Shown piece by piece: positions 1-5,358 of a stretch of 6,939 nt of DNA. Positions within the stretch are counted from its first letter, which is position 1. Every line of letters starts with the position of its first letter. The notes under the pieces are model-generated. The model was given only the letters and a program-made list of their open reading frames with translations. It was not told the origin of the DNA and did no database searches. The stretch is from Propionibacteriaceae bacterium (GTDB lineage: Bacteria > Actinomycetota > Actinomycetes > Propionibacteriales > Propionibacteriaceae), in contig PMLO01000052.1 in NCBI GenBank assembly GCA_003158895.1, positions 1-6,939 on the forward strand, written 5' to 3'. The translations under genes and the position numbers were made by a program.

Positions 1-183
1 CTTCTTTGCTGCTGCCCGTCGTTCGGCCCGTACCTCGGCCTCGGTCGGGAAGGTGTTCGCGATCCTGATGTGGTGGCGCATGGAGAAGTAGATGGCGACG
101 AGAACCAGTGCCACCACGCCCACGAGCGCCAATGGGAGCCAGCCTGCGTGGACGACGCTGTCGTCGACCTGAAGCCATGTCAT
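1..183 (-). CDS. Small single-span membrane protein downstream of mca (partial, C-terminus outside window)
   Basis: An open frame reads from an ATG at 183 to the left edge without a stop, giving 61 residues with the C-terminus missing. Residues about 15-34 form one hydrophobic span (GWLPLALVGVVALVLVAIYF). It is followed by a basic, charged tail with RHHIR near residue 37 and RAERRAAAKK at the visible end, so the tail is probably cytoplasmic. The start lies 20 bases after the mca stop on the same strand, so the two genes are probably co-transcribed. From memory, a small membrane protein of unknown function also follows mca in Mycobacterium tuberculosis (Rv1083), and this looks like its positional counterpart. 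No catalytic motif is visible, the ribosome binding site is weak, and the function is unknown. Confidence 0.72.
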   Translation of the reverse strand, partial: MTWLQVDDSVVHAGWLPLALVGVVALVLVAIYFSMRHHIRIANTFPTEAEVRAERRAAAKK

Positions 184-203
184 GGGTGGAATCTATCTCG
201 TCT

Positions 204-1127
204 CTAGATGGAGTAGTCCGACGTGACCTCGGGGTTCGGGACGCCGATCCCGGAGAAGAGGTCGTCCTCCGGGATGACCGTCGGCACGGTGCTCAGCACG
301 AGCTGGTAGTCCTCGGTCGGCCAGCCCAGCTTCTGGATCTCCATCGGCACGGCGAACCAGTGGCCGTCAGGATCGATCTGGGTCGCGTGAGCGCGCAGGG
401 CGTCGTCGCGTACGGAGAAGTAGTCGGCGCACGGGATGAACGTCGTCAGCCGGTACGCGCGCTGGTCGTCCGGGAAGGACGCGAGCCGCTCGGCGTACAC
501 GGGCTCGAGCCCGTGCTCGTGCATGAGCTGGTCGAGCCGCAGGAACCGGTTCCGATGCCCGCCCATGTGGTAGTAGACCTTCTTCACCTGCCACACCGGG
601 CCCGCGTCGGGCACGGCATGGGGATCCGCGGCCATCGAGATGGCCGCCATCGAGATCTTGTGGGTCATGACGTGGTCGGGGTGCGGGTAGCCGCCCTTCT
701 CGTCGTACGTGAGCAGCACGTGCGGGCGGAACCGGCGGATGTGGGCCACCAGCCGGGCCGCGGCCACCTCGACGTCCTGTACGGCGAAACAGCCCTCGGG
801 CAACGGCGGCAACGGATCGCCCTCGGGGAGACCGGAGTCGACGAAGCCGAGCCACACCTGGTCCACACCGAGGATGTGCCGGGCGCTCGCCATCTCCTCG
901 CGACGGATCTCGGCGAGGTTCTGCCAGACCTCCGGCCGGTCCATCTTGGGGTTGAGCACGTCGCCGCGCTCCCCTCCCGTACAGGTCGCGACGAGCACCT
1001 GGACGCCCTCGGCGGCGTACCGCGCCATCGTCGCCGCACCCTTGCTCGACTCGTCGTCAGGGTGGGCGTGGACGGCCAGGAGGCGCAGCGGTTCGCCGAC
1101 CTCGTCGACGCGTAGTGGCAAGGGCAT
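204..1127 (-). CDS. mca: Mycothiol S-conjugate amidase Mca
   Basis: Zinc-dependent amidase of the GlcNAc-PI de-N-acetylase/LmbE family, 307 residues. In mycothiol-using actinobacteria Mca cleaves mycothiol S-conjugates of toxins to a mercapturic acid, which is exported, and GlcN-Ins, which is recycled; it acts in the cytoplasm. The AHPDDE motif at residues 21-26 supplies zinc ligands H22 and D25 and the likely general base D24. The second histidine motif, YPHPDH, is at 147-152. Other family hallmarks are TGGERG at 50-55, GFVDSGLP at 94-101 and a DDALRAHATQIDP block near the C-terminus. The paralogue MshB (the deacetylase of mycothiol synthesis) is the alternative; overall resemblance to mycobacterial Mca, the C-terminal DLFSGI motif and the greA/DUF4307 neighbourhood favour Mca. 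The ATG at 1127 was chosen because the frame upstream runs through the divergent promoter and into the neighbouring gene. The last ~14 residues extend past the usual end of the family. Confidence 0.93.
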   Translation of the reverse strand: MPLPLRVDEVGEPLRLLAVHAHPDDESSKGAATMARYAAEGVQVLVATCTGGERGDVLNPKMDRPEVWQNLAEIRREEMASARHILGVDQVWLGFVDSGLPEGDPLPPLPEGCFAVQDVEVAAARLVAHIRRFRPHVLLTYDEKGGYPHPDHVMTHKISMAAISMAADPHAVPDAGPVWQVKKVYYHMGGHRNRFLRLDQLMHEHGLEPVYAERLASFPDDQRAYRLTTFIPCADYFSVRDDALRAHATQIDPDGHWFAVPMEIQKLGWPTEDYQLVLSTVPTVIPEDDLFSGIGVPNPEVTSDYSI

Positions 1128-1134
1128 GCCCGGT

Positions 1135-1140
1135 ATTGAA
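1135..1140 (-). promoter_or_regulatory. Candidate -10 element for mca
   Basis: On the minus strand TTCAAT lies 7 bases before the mca ATG. There is no clear Shine-Dalgarno sequence at normal spacing, so the transcript may be leaderless. A TTGGCG about 20 bases upstream could be a poorly spaced -35. This is judged by eye only. Confidence 0.3.
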
Positions 1141-1173
1141 CCACCGAGGTCACCGCCGGGCGCCAACTCCGGG

Positions 1174-1179
1174 CAGAAT
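1174..1179 (+). promoter_or_regulatory. Candidate -10 element for the DUF4307 gene
   Basis: CAGAAT lies 8 bases before the GTG start at 1188 and no Shine-Dalgarno sequence is visible, which fits a leaderless transcript. With the mca element it makes the 60-base region 1128-1187 a compact divergent promoter. No convincing -35 is seen. Confidence 0.35.
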
Positions 1180-1187
1180 GGACTTCC

Positions 1188-1649
1188 GTGTCCACCGACG
1201 AGCCTTCCCCCGACGCCCCCTTGACGGGAGAACCTGTGCTCGTACGTGGTCCGCGTACGCCTGAGGAACAGGCCCGGATCGCAGCCCGGTACCCCGCGCC
1301 GCGTCGCTGGCCCCTCGTCACCCTCGGCGTCGTCTTCGCCCTGCTGCTCGGGTCGTGGACCCTCTGGACAGCGGTCTGGCACGCCAACCCGGCGGTCTCG
1401 GCGCAGGTGCTGTCGTTCGACGTGGTGAGCGACTCCGAGGTACACCTCGTGCTGCACGTCGACCGCCCGGACCCCTCGATAGCCGGCGTCTGTACGGTGA
1501 TCGCGCAGTCGGTGGACTACCAGCAGGTCGGCGAGCTCGACGCCCAGATCGAGCCGGGCAGCGAGCGGCTCACCGACATGACGGTGACGATCCGTACGAT
1601 CTCGCGCGCAACTTCCGCGTCACTACAGGGTTGTCACGCCCGTTCCTGA
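1188..1649 (+). CDS. DUF4307 family single-span membrane protein
   Basis: A 153-residue protein of the DUF4307 family, whose function is unknown. Residues 1-40 are hydrophilic and rich in Pro, Arg and Glu. Residues about 41-64 (WPLVTLGVVFALLLGSWTLW and following) form one membrane span, and RR just before it suggests the N-terminus is cytoplasmic. The remaining ~90 residues are a beta-rich, probably extracytoplasmic domain with two cysteines, C102 in GVCTVIA and C149 in QGCHARS at the extreme C-terminus. They could form a disulfide, but this is inference. The GTG at 1188 is used because the nearby ATG at 1178 is out of frame. The gene diverges from mca and lies 25 bases upstream of greA, an arrangement also found in mycobacteria (Rv1081c beside greA and mca). 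Confidence 0.85.
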   Translation: MSTDEPSPDAPLTGEPVLVRGPRTPEEQARIAARYPAPRRWPLVTLGVVFALLLGSWTLWTAVWHANPAVSAQVLSFDVVSDSEVHLVLHVDRPDPSIAGVCTVIAQSVDYQQVGELDAQIEPGSERLTDMTVTIRTISRATSASLQGCHARS

Positions 1650-1662
1650 GGCGCTGCGTTGC

Positions 1663-1668
1663 TAGCCT
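1663..1668 (+). promoter_or_regulatory. Candidate -10 element for greA
   Basis: TAGCCT lies 6 bases before the greA ATG, downstream of the DUF4307 stop codon, and there is no good Shine-Dalgarno sequence. It fits the TANNNT -10 of actinobacterial leaderless genes, so greA may have its own promoter besides read-through from DUF4307. No well-spaced -35 is seen. Confidence 0.42.
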
Positions 1669-1674
1669 TGTGGG

Positions 1675-2172
1675 ATGACGACCGACGAGATCTGGCTGAC
1701 TCCTGAGGCCCACGCGAAGCTGCGCGAGGAGTACGAGTACCTCACGGGCAAGGGACGCGAAGAGGTCACGGCAAGGATCGCGTTCGCCCGCGAGGAGGGC
1801 GACCTGTCGGAGAACGCCGGCTACCACGCCGCGCGGGAGGAACAGGGCCAGCGCGAGCTACGGATCCGCCAGCTGAAGTCGATCCTGGACAAGGCGAAGG
1901 TCGGGGCTCCCCCCAAGGCCGCGTCGGGCACCGTGCAGCCGGGCATGAAGGTCACGATCGCGTTCGACGGGGACGTCGACGACACCGACACGTTCCTGCT
2001 GGGGTCCCGCGAGATGCTCGGGCTCGACGGGACCGTCGACATGGCCGTGTACTCGCCGCAGTCACCTCTCGGCTCCGCGATCATCGACCGATCGGTCGGG
2101 GACGCGGTCTCCTACACGGCGCCGAACGGCAAGTTGATCTCGGTGACGATCGTCGAGGCCGACGTCTTCTGA
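1675..2172 (+). CDS. greA: Transcription elongation factor GreA
   Basis: A 165-residue GreA, the usual family length. GreA enters the secondary channel of RNA polymerase and stimulates cleavage of the 3' end of backtracked RNA so that transcription can resume. Residues about 7-78 form the N-terminal antiparallel coiled coil. Its tip carries the family signature EGDLSENAGY (41-50), with the acidic residues D43 and E46 that help position catalytic metal in the polymerase. The C-terminal FKBP-like domain covers about 84-165 and includes SPLGSAI (130-136), VGDAVSY (141-147) and APNGKL (149-154). The ATG at 1675 gives the normal N-terminus. The gene faces the minus-strand DUF2089 gene, with only 12 bases between the two stop codons. 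Confidence 0.96.
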   Translation: MTTDEIWLTPEAHAKLREEYEYLTGKGREEVTARIAFAREEGDLSENAGYHAAREEQGQRELRIRQLKSILDKAKVGAPPKAASGTVQPGMKVTIAFDGDVDDTDTFLLGSREMLGLDGTVDMAVYSPQSPLGSAIIDRSVGDAVSYTAPNGKLISVTIVEADVF

Positions 2173-2190
2173 GGCTCAGAGAACTCAGAG
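2168..2190. repeat. Short repeats at the greA/DUF2089 convergent junction
   Basis: The two stop codons lie within a small inverted repeat (TCTGAG-G-CTCAGA, 2168-2180) and a direct repeat CTCAGAG (2175-2181 and 2184-2190). With a one-base centre and no T-run this is not a convincing intrinsic terminator. No other terminator-like structure is seen between the genes. Confidence 0.3.
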
Positions 2191-2577
2191 GTCGACGAGC
2201 AGCCGCTGCGCCTCCGCCGGGTCGAGTATCCCTGAGGCGACCTCGGCGAGAACCTGTTCCCTGGTGAGGGTCGGCGTCGGTTCCGGCTCCTCGGCGCCGT
2301 TGAGGCCGAGCCGGTCCAGCACGGTCGTGAGCCGCAGCCGAGCCGTCGGGTACGAGACCCCCAGGTGCTTCTCGAGCTCACGGATGTTCCCGCGGGACAC
2401 CAGGAAGACGCGCAGCACATCAAGGTCGGCGTCGTTCAGCGCGCAGAAGTCGCAGGGCGCGAAGTGTCCCCCGATCTCCGAGCCACATCCCGTACATCCC
2501 AGCCGGGTCGTCACGAGACGGTCCCCGCAGACGGGGCAGGTGGTGGGAGCGCGGTAGGTGGTGCGTGGTGTGCTCAT
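2185..2577 (-). CDS. DUF2089 family zinc-ribbon/HTH protein
   Basis: A 130-residue protein matching the DUF2089 family by motif. Residues 14-31 carry a zinc ribbon with CPVC (14-17) and CTGC (28-31). A further CDFC pair at 42-45 could bind a second metal or be structural. Residues about 50-92, with SRGNIRELEKHLGVSYPTAR, read as the conserved helix-turn-helix core and resemble a DNA-binding sigma-region-4-like helical unit. After an acidic, Pro-rich linker, residues 104-127 form a short SHOCT-like helical hairpin. The ATG start overlaps the stop of the upstream DUF4097 gene by four bases (ATGA), so the two are probably translationally coupled. A regulatory role controlling or sensing its partner is plausible but inferred; no member is assigned a confirmed function here. 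Confidence 0.85.
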   Translation of the reverse strand: MSTPRTTYRAPTTCPVCGDRLVTTRLGCTGCGSEIGGHFAPCDFCALNDADLDVLRVFLVSRGNIRELEKHLGVSYPTARLRLTTVLDRLGLNGAEEPEPTPTLTREQVLAEVASGILDPAEAQRLLVDL

Positions 2578-3464
2578 CGCAGGTCCTCGTCGCTCGCGAC
2601 CGTGTCCGGCAGCTTCACGGTCGCGTAGCCCATCACGACGCTGAGGTCGAGGCGCGCCGCACCGGAGCCGAGGACGACCTCATCGAGTCCCTCCTCGTGG
2701 GTGCCCGTCCAGGCGATCCGTCCGAGCTGGCTCTCACCGTGAACGACGACGCTGGAGCCCTGTCCCAGCTGGACGGTCAGGCTGCCCGACTCGCAGCGCA
2801 CCCGCGAGCGTCCGGACGTGATCGTGCCCTCGATGGTCACCTGTCCGGCCTGGGCGAGTACGTCCGACGCCTCGGCGACGTCCTTGAGGACGGCCGAGCC
2901 GGCGGTGAGCCGGACCTTGCCGAGGTACGGAAGGCCCTCGGTCGTCAGGGTTCCGGCGGTCACCTCGACGTCGACGACGATCGAGGGGTTGACCCGCAGC
3001 TGGAGCTCCTTGCCCAGGCCCAGCGACCGCAGGTCGTCGAGGCTGCGCGGCGGACGCAGCAAAGAGAAGCCGTCGAGCGACGGCCCGGCGTCTCCGTCCG
3101 AGTTCACCTCGAGCACGGACCCGTTACGGCGCAGTACGTGGGGGCCATCCACCGCCACGGTGGCCACCCCCGTGTCGCCCACGATCCGTACCCGACGGCC
3201 CACCGCCCTCACCGCGATCCGGTCGACGCCGTTCGTCCCCGCCGAGCGGCGCCTCTTCGGCGGCTCCTCGGGCCCGGTGGCTGCCGCGTGCGGGGTTGCC
3301 TTGTGCCACTCGGCGGAGGATTCCGCCGGCGTGGGCCGCGGCGGCTGCTCGAACGGTGCGGGGTCAGGGGCGTTGCGCGCCTCGTCGATACGTCGGCTGG
3401 CCTCGGCGGCGTCGATGCGCCCGGCGGCGAGGTCCTCGAGGATGCCCGTGATGTCGTCACTCAT
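2574..3464 (-). CDS. DUF4097 family protein with N-terminal SHOCT-like hairpin
   Basis: A 296-residue protein from the ATG at 3464. A GTG at 3473 in the same frame would add three residues; a GAGGT at short spacing upstream fits that GTG about as well, so the start is uncertain. Residues about 5-29 form a SHOCT-like helical hairpin of the kind seen at the N-terminus of Bacillus YvlB-type proteins. Residues 30-78 are a Pro-, Ala- and charge-rich linker ending in KRRRSAG. Residues about 80-285 alternate short beta strands with Gly, Ser and Asp turns (for example VRLTAGSAVL, VTIEGTITSG, LSVVMGYATVKL), typical of DUF4097 beta-strand repeats. There is no signal peptide or membrane span, so it is probably cytoplasmic. 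It is the first gene of a two-gene operon with DUF2089. Function is unknown; envelope-stress roles are known for some YvlB/LiaX-like relatives, but that link is weak here. Confidence 0.85.
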   Translation of the reverse strand: MSDDITGILEDLAAGRIDAAEASRRIDEARNAPDPAPFEQPPRPTPAESSAEWHKATPHAAATGPEEPPKRRRSAGTNGVDRIAVRAVGRRVRIVGDTGVATVAVDGPHVLRRNGSVLEVNSDGDAGPSLDGFSLLRPPRSLDDLRSLGLGKELQLRVNPSIVVDVEVTAGTLTTEGLPYLGKVRLTAGSAVLKDVAEASDVLAQAGQVTIEGTITSGRSRVRCESGSLTVQLGQGSSVVVHGESQLGRIAWTGTHEEGLDEVVLGSGAARLDLSVVMGYATVKLPDTVASDEDLR

Positions 3465-3489
3465 GTGATCCACGGTACCTCAGCTTTCG

Positions 3490-3503
3490 CATCTAGCAAG
3501 ATG
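3490..3503. promoter_or_regulatory. Inverted repeat in the DUF4097/MFS divergent region (possible operator)
   Basis: CATCT-AGCA-AGATG is a perfect 5-base inverted repeat with a 4-base centre. It sits in the 83-base region between the divergent DUF4097 and MFS genes, beside a locally AT-rich patch (about 3500-3520). Its position suits an operator or part of a promoter for either gene. The repeat is short and could occur by chance. No clear -10 was found for the DUF4097 operon. Confidence 0.3.
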
Positions 3504-3535
3504 GTCTTTCCTTATTCTCAGTCTTCGTCGCTCGA

Positions 3536-3541
3536 TAGGGT
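3536..3541 (+). promoter_or_regulatory. Candidate -10 element for the MFS transporter
   Basis: TAGGGT lies 6 bases before the GTG at 3548 with no Shine-Dalgarno sequence, which fits a leaderless transcript. It lies inside GATAGGGTGA (3534-3543), which recurs upstream of the TetR gene. A second candidate, TATTCT at 3513-3518, lies 29 bases upstream of the start. Confidence 0.42.
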
Positions 3542-3547
3542 GATCCG

Positions 3548-4717
3548 GTGCGTATGCCCCGCCCGGTACCGGTCCTCGCGATCATCGCGTTCCTCGTGGC
3601 CCTGGGCTTCGGCATCGTCTCGCCGGTACTGCCCCTGTTCGCCCGTACGTTCGGCGTCAACACGCTTGCCGCCGGCGCGGTCGCGTCGAGCTTCGCGCTG
3701 GTCCGCGTGGCATCGCTGCCGATGGCGGCGAAGCTCGCTCGCCGGTTCGCGGAACGACGGGTGATCGTGGCGGGCGTGCTCATCGTGGCCGTCTCCAGCG
3801 CGGCCTGCGCGGCCGCGACCTCGTACTGGCAGTTCCTCATCGCACGCGCCGCCGGCGGTATCGGGTCGGCGATGTTCACCATCGGAGCGACGACTCTCCT
3901 GTTCTCCGTGACGCCGTCCGAACGGCTCGGGCGCGCATCCGGCCTGTTCAACGGAGGCTTCGTGCTCGGAGGCATGACCGGGCCGGTGCTCGGCGGGATC
4001 CTCACGGGCGCGTCCCTGCGGACGCCGTTCATCGTGTACGCGATCGGGCTGGGTGTCGCGGGTGTCGTCGCCTGGACCATGCTGCCCGTGCACGGCGAGA
4101 CGACCGCGACGGTCGCCCTCGAGGACGCCGAGGTCCCGCTCCGCGTCGCCGTGCGTGACCGGCGGTACGTCGCCGCCGTCCTCTCCGCGTTCGCGCAGGG
4201 GTGGCAGTCCAACGGCGTGCGGTCCCTCGTGGTGCCGCTGCTCGTCGTCGAGACGCTGGCGAAGCCCGCATCCTGGTCGGCGTGGGCGTTCGGCGCAGCC
4301 GCCGCCGCGCAAGCGCTGACACTGTACGGATCGGGCTGGATCACCGACCGTGTCGGACGCCGGATCGCCCTGGTCGCCGGTTCCGTCGTGACGGGCTTGC
4401 TGGGGCTCGCATTCATCGCGCCCGGCTCGTACACGGTCCTCGTCGTCGTGCTCTGTCTGTACGGGGTGGGCGCATCCCTCGCGTCGACGTCGGCGCAGGC
4501 GAGCGTCGGCGACGCGATCGGACGCCGTGGCGGTCCGGCGCTCGCCGGCTACCAGATGGCCGGCGACATCGGCCAGATCGCCGGTCCCCTCGCGGCGGGC
4601 GCCTTGCTGGACGCTGGGTCGACGGTCGCAGCCGTCGGCATCGGCGCAGGGTTCCTTCTCGTCGCGGCGGGAGGCGCGCTCACGATGCCTCGGAAGCTCG
4701 CGCCGGCTCAACCCTGA
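3548..4717 (+). CDS. MFS transporter, drug:proton-antiporter type
   Basis: A 389-residue polytopic membrane protein with about 12 hydrophobic segments, the length and layout of DHA1-type major facilitator efflux pumps. The first span is near residues 7-30. Motif C, the antiporter signature of TM5, appears as GGMTGPVLGG (141-150). A motif-A-like loop in the C-terminal half reads GWITDRVGRR (263-272), while the N-terminal motif A is degenerate (AAKLARRFAERR, about 60-71) and lacks its usual Asp. The cytoplasmic loop between the halves is about 180-205. GTG at 3548 is the first start; ATG at 3554 would remove two residues. Substrate cannot be read from the sequence; a drug or other hydrophobic compound is the family default. 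Its 3' end overlaps the convergent TetR gene by 10 bases, and that regulator is the natural candidate to control it. Confidence 0.88.
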   Translation: MRMPRPVPVLAIIAFLVALGFGIVSPVLPLFARTFGVNTLAAGAVASSFALVRVASLPMAAKLARRFAERRVIVAGVLIVAVSSAACAAATSYWQFLIARAAGGIGSAMFTIGATTLLFSVTPSERLGRASGLFNGGFVLGGMTGPVLGGILTGASLRTPFIVYAIGLGVAGVVAWTMLPVHGETTATVALEDAEVPLRVAVRDRRYVAAVLSAFAQGWQSNGVRSLVVPLLVVETLAKPASWSAWAFGAAAAAQALTLYGSGWITDRVGRRIALVAGSVVTGLLGLAFIAPGSYTVLVVVLCLYGVGASLASTSAQASVGDAIGRRGGPALAGYQMAGDIGQIAGPLAAGALLDAGSTVAAVGIGAGFLLVAAGGALTMPRKLAPAQP

Positions 4718-5274
4718 CCGAGGCGGCTCAAGCCCTCGACTGCCAGCGCGACGTAGTCGTCCGCCACGAAGTCGTCGAACAGGCTCGCCTGGATGACCAT
4801 GCCCATCACGAGACCTACGAGCAGCGACGCGACCGCGACGCTGTCTCCGCCGTAGCCGTGCGTGGTGCACCACTGCTCCACGTGAGCGGCGACTCCCACG
4901 GGAAGTCCGCCCGCGCGGTCACGCAGCAGGTTGCGCAGCCGCTCGTCGGCCGCCGCGCCGGCCCAGATCTGCAGGAGGAGCGGCGCGGTCTCGGCCTCGG
5001 CGGCGACCCGTCGCGCGGCGAGCCGGAACAGCTCGGCGGGTGTGACCGGTCCGGTCTCCTGGATGGCCGCCTCGATCGGTCGCGCGAGAGCACGCTCGGC
5101 GATCGCCAGCACGATGTCCTGCTTGGACTCGAAGTGGTGGTAGATCGCACCGGCGCTCGTCTCGGAGGCCGCGATGATGTCAGCGACGGACATGGCCCCG
5201 ACCCCTCGCTCACGGATCAGCATCTCCGCGGCGTTGAGGATCGCATCGCGGCTTGCTCCGTAAGGCCTGGACAC
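4708..5274 (-). CDS. TetR/AcrR family transcriptional regulator
   Basis: A 188-residue regulator of normal TetR-family length. The N-terminal DNA-binding domain covers about residues 8-55: a first helix with AILNAAEMLIRERG (11-24), the helix-turn-helix at 29-48 (SVADIIAASETSAGAIYHHF) and the conserved FxSKxD sequence (48-53). Residues about 60-188 form an Ala- and Leu-rich helical domain expected to bind ligand and dimerise, with IWAGAAADERLRNLL in the middle. TetR proteins usually repress a neighbouring gene and release DNA on binding a small molecule. Candidate targets are the convergent MFS gene, the divergent lipoprotein gene across an 84-base gap, and itself. GTG at 5274 gives a typical short N-terminal arm. 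Ligand unknown. Confidence 0.92.
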   Translation of the reverse strand: MSRPYGASRDAILNAAEMLIRERGVGAMSVADIIAASETSAGAIYHHFESKQDIVLAIAERALARPIEAAIQETGPVTPAELFRLAARRVAAEAETAPLLLQIWAGAAADERLRNLLRDRAGGLPVGVAAHVEQWCTTHGYGGDSVAVASLLVGLVMGMVIQASLFDDFVADDYVALAVEGLSRLGQG

Positions 5275-5282
5275 AAAGACTC

Positions 5283-5288
5283 ACCCTA
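5283..5288 (-). promoter_or_regulatory. Candidate -10 element for the TetR regulator gene
   Basis: On the minus strand TAGGGT lies 8 bases before the GTG start at 5274, with no Shine-Dalgarno sequence between. The surrounding GATAGGGTGA (5281-5290 on the minus strand) is identical to the sequence upstream of the MFS transporter. It may be only a shared -10 region or may include an operator. Confidence 0.42.
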
Positions 5289-5346
5289 TCCGTGGCTCGA
5301 AACCGCCCAGCGTCCGGCACTCGGGCTTTCCCTTTGCCTGAAGGCG

Positions 5347-5352
5347 GACACT
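5347..5352 (+). promoter_or_regulatory. Candidate -10 element for the lipoprotein gene
   Basis: GACACT, one mismatch from a TANNNT hexamer, lies 6 bases before the ATG at 5359. A GGCGGA at 5343-5348 could instead be a weak, distant ribosome binding site. The 84-base divergent region also holds a small palindrome GCCT-GA-AGGC (about 5336-5345). No -35 is evident. Confidence 0.28.
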
Positions 5353-5358
5353 GGGCCC

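Noticed and set aside
108..1115. A 335-codon plus-strand open frame opposite mca
   Set aside because: It is fully antisense to a gene with clear Mca motifs; its translation is rich in Arg, Val, His and Gly with no recognisable domain, as expected from the reverse strand of GC-rich coding DNA.
1128..1457. N-terminal extension of mca by up to 110 residues
   Set aside because: The extension would run through the divergent promoter and antisense into the DUF4307 gene, and Mca proteins begin close to the AHPDDE motif.
1631..1636. TTGTCA as the -35 of greA
   Set aside because: It is 26 bases from the candidate -10 TAGCCT, too far for a normal promoter spacer, and lies within the DUF4307 coding end.
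2168..2180. Intrinsic terminator between greA and the DUF2089 gene
   Set aside because: The palindrome has a one-base centre, leaving only about four pairs once a loop is allowed, and there is no T-run on either strand.
2565..3764. A 399-codon plus-strand open frame opposite the DUF4097 gene
   Set aside because: It covers the antisense of a recognisable gene and then enters the MFS gene in the wrong frame; the translation is low-complexity.
3493..4873. Long minus-strand open frames (313 and 451 codons) opposite the MFS gene
   Set aside because: Translations are dominated by Arg, Asp, Thr, Ala and Pro with no hydrophobic core or motif, whereas the plus-strand frame has membrane segments and MFS motifs.
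4201..5358. Upstream extension of the lipoprotein to a 719-codon fusion
   Set aside because: The upstream part overlaps the MFS gene in another frame and is antisense to TetR; it lacks any domain and would bury the signal peptide and lipobox.
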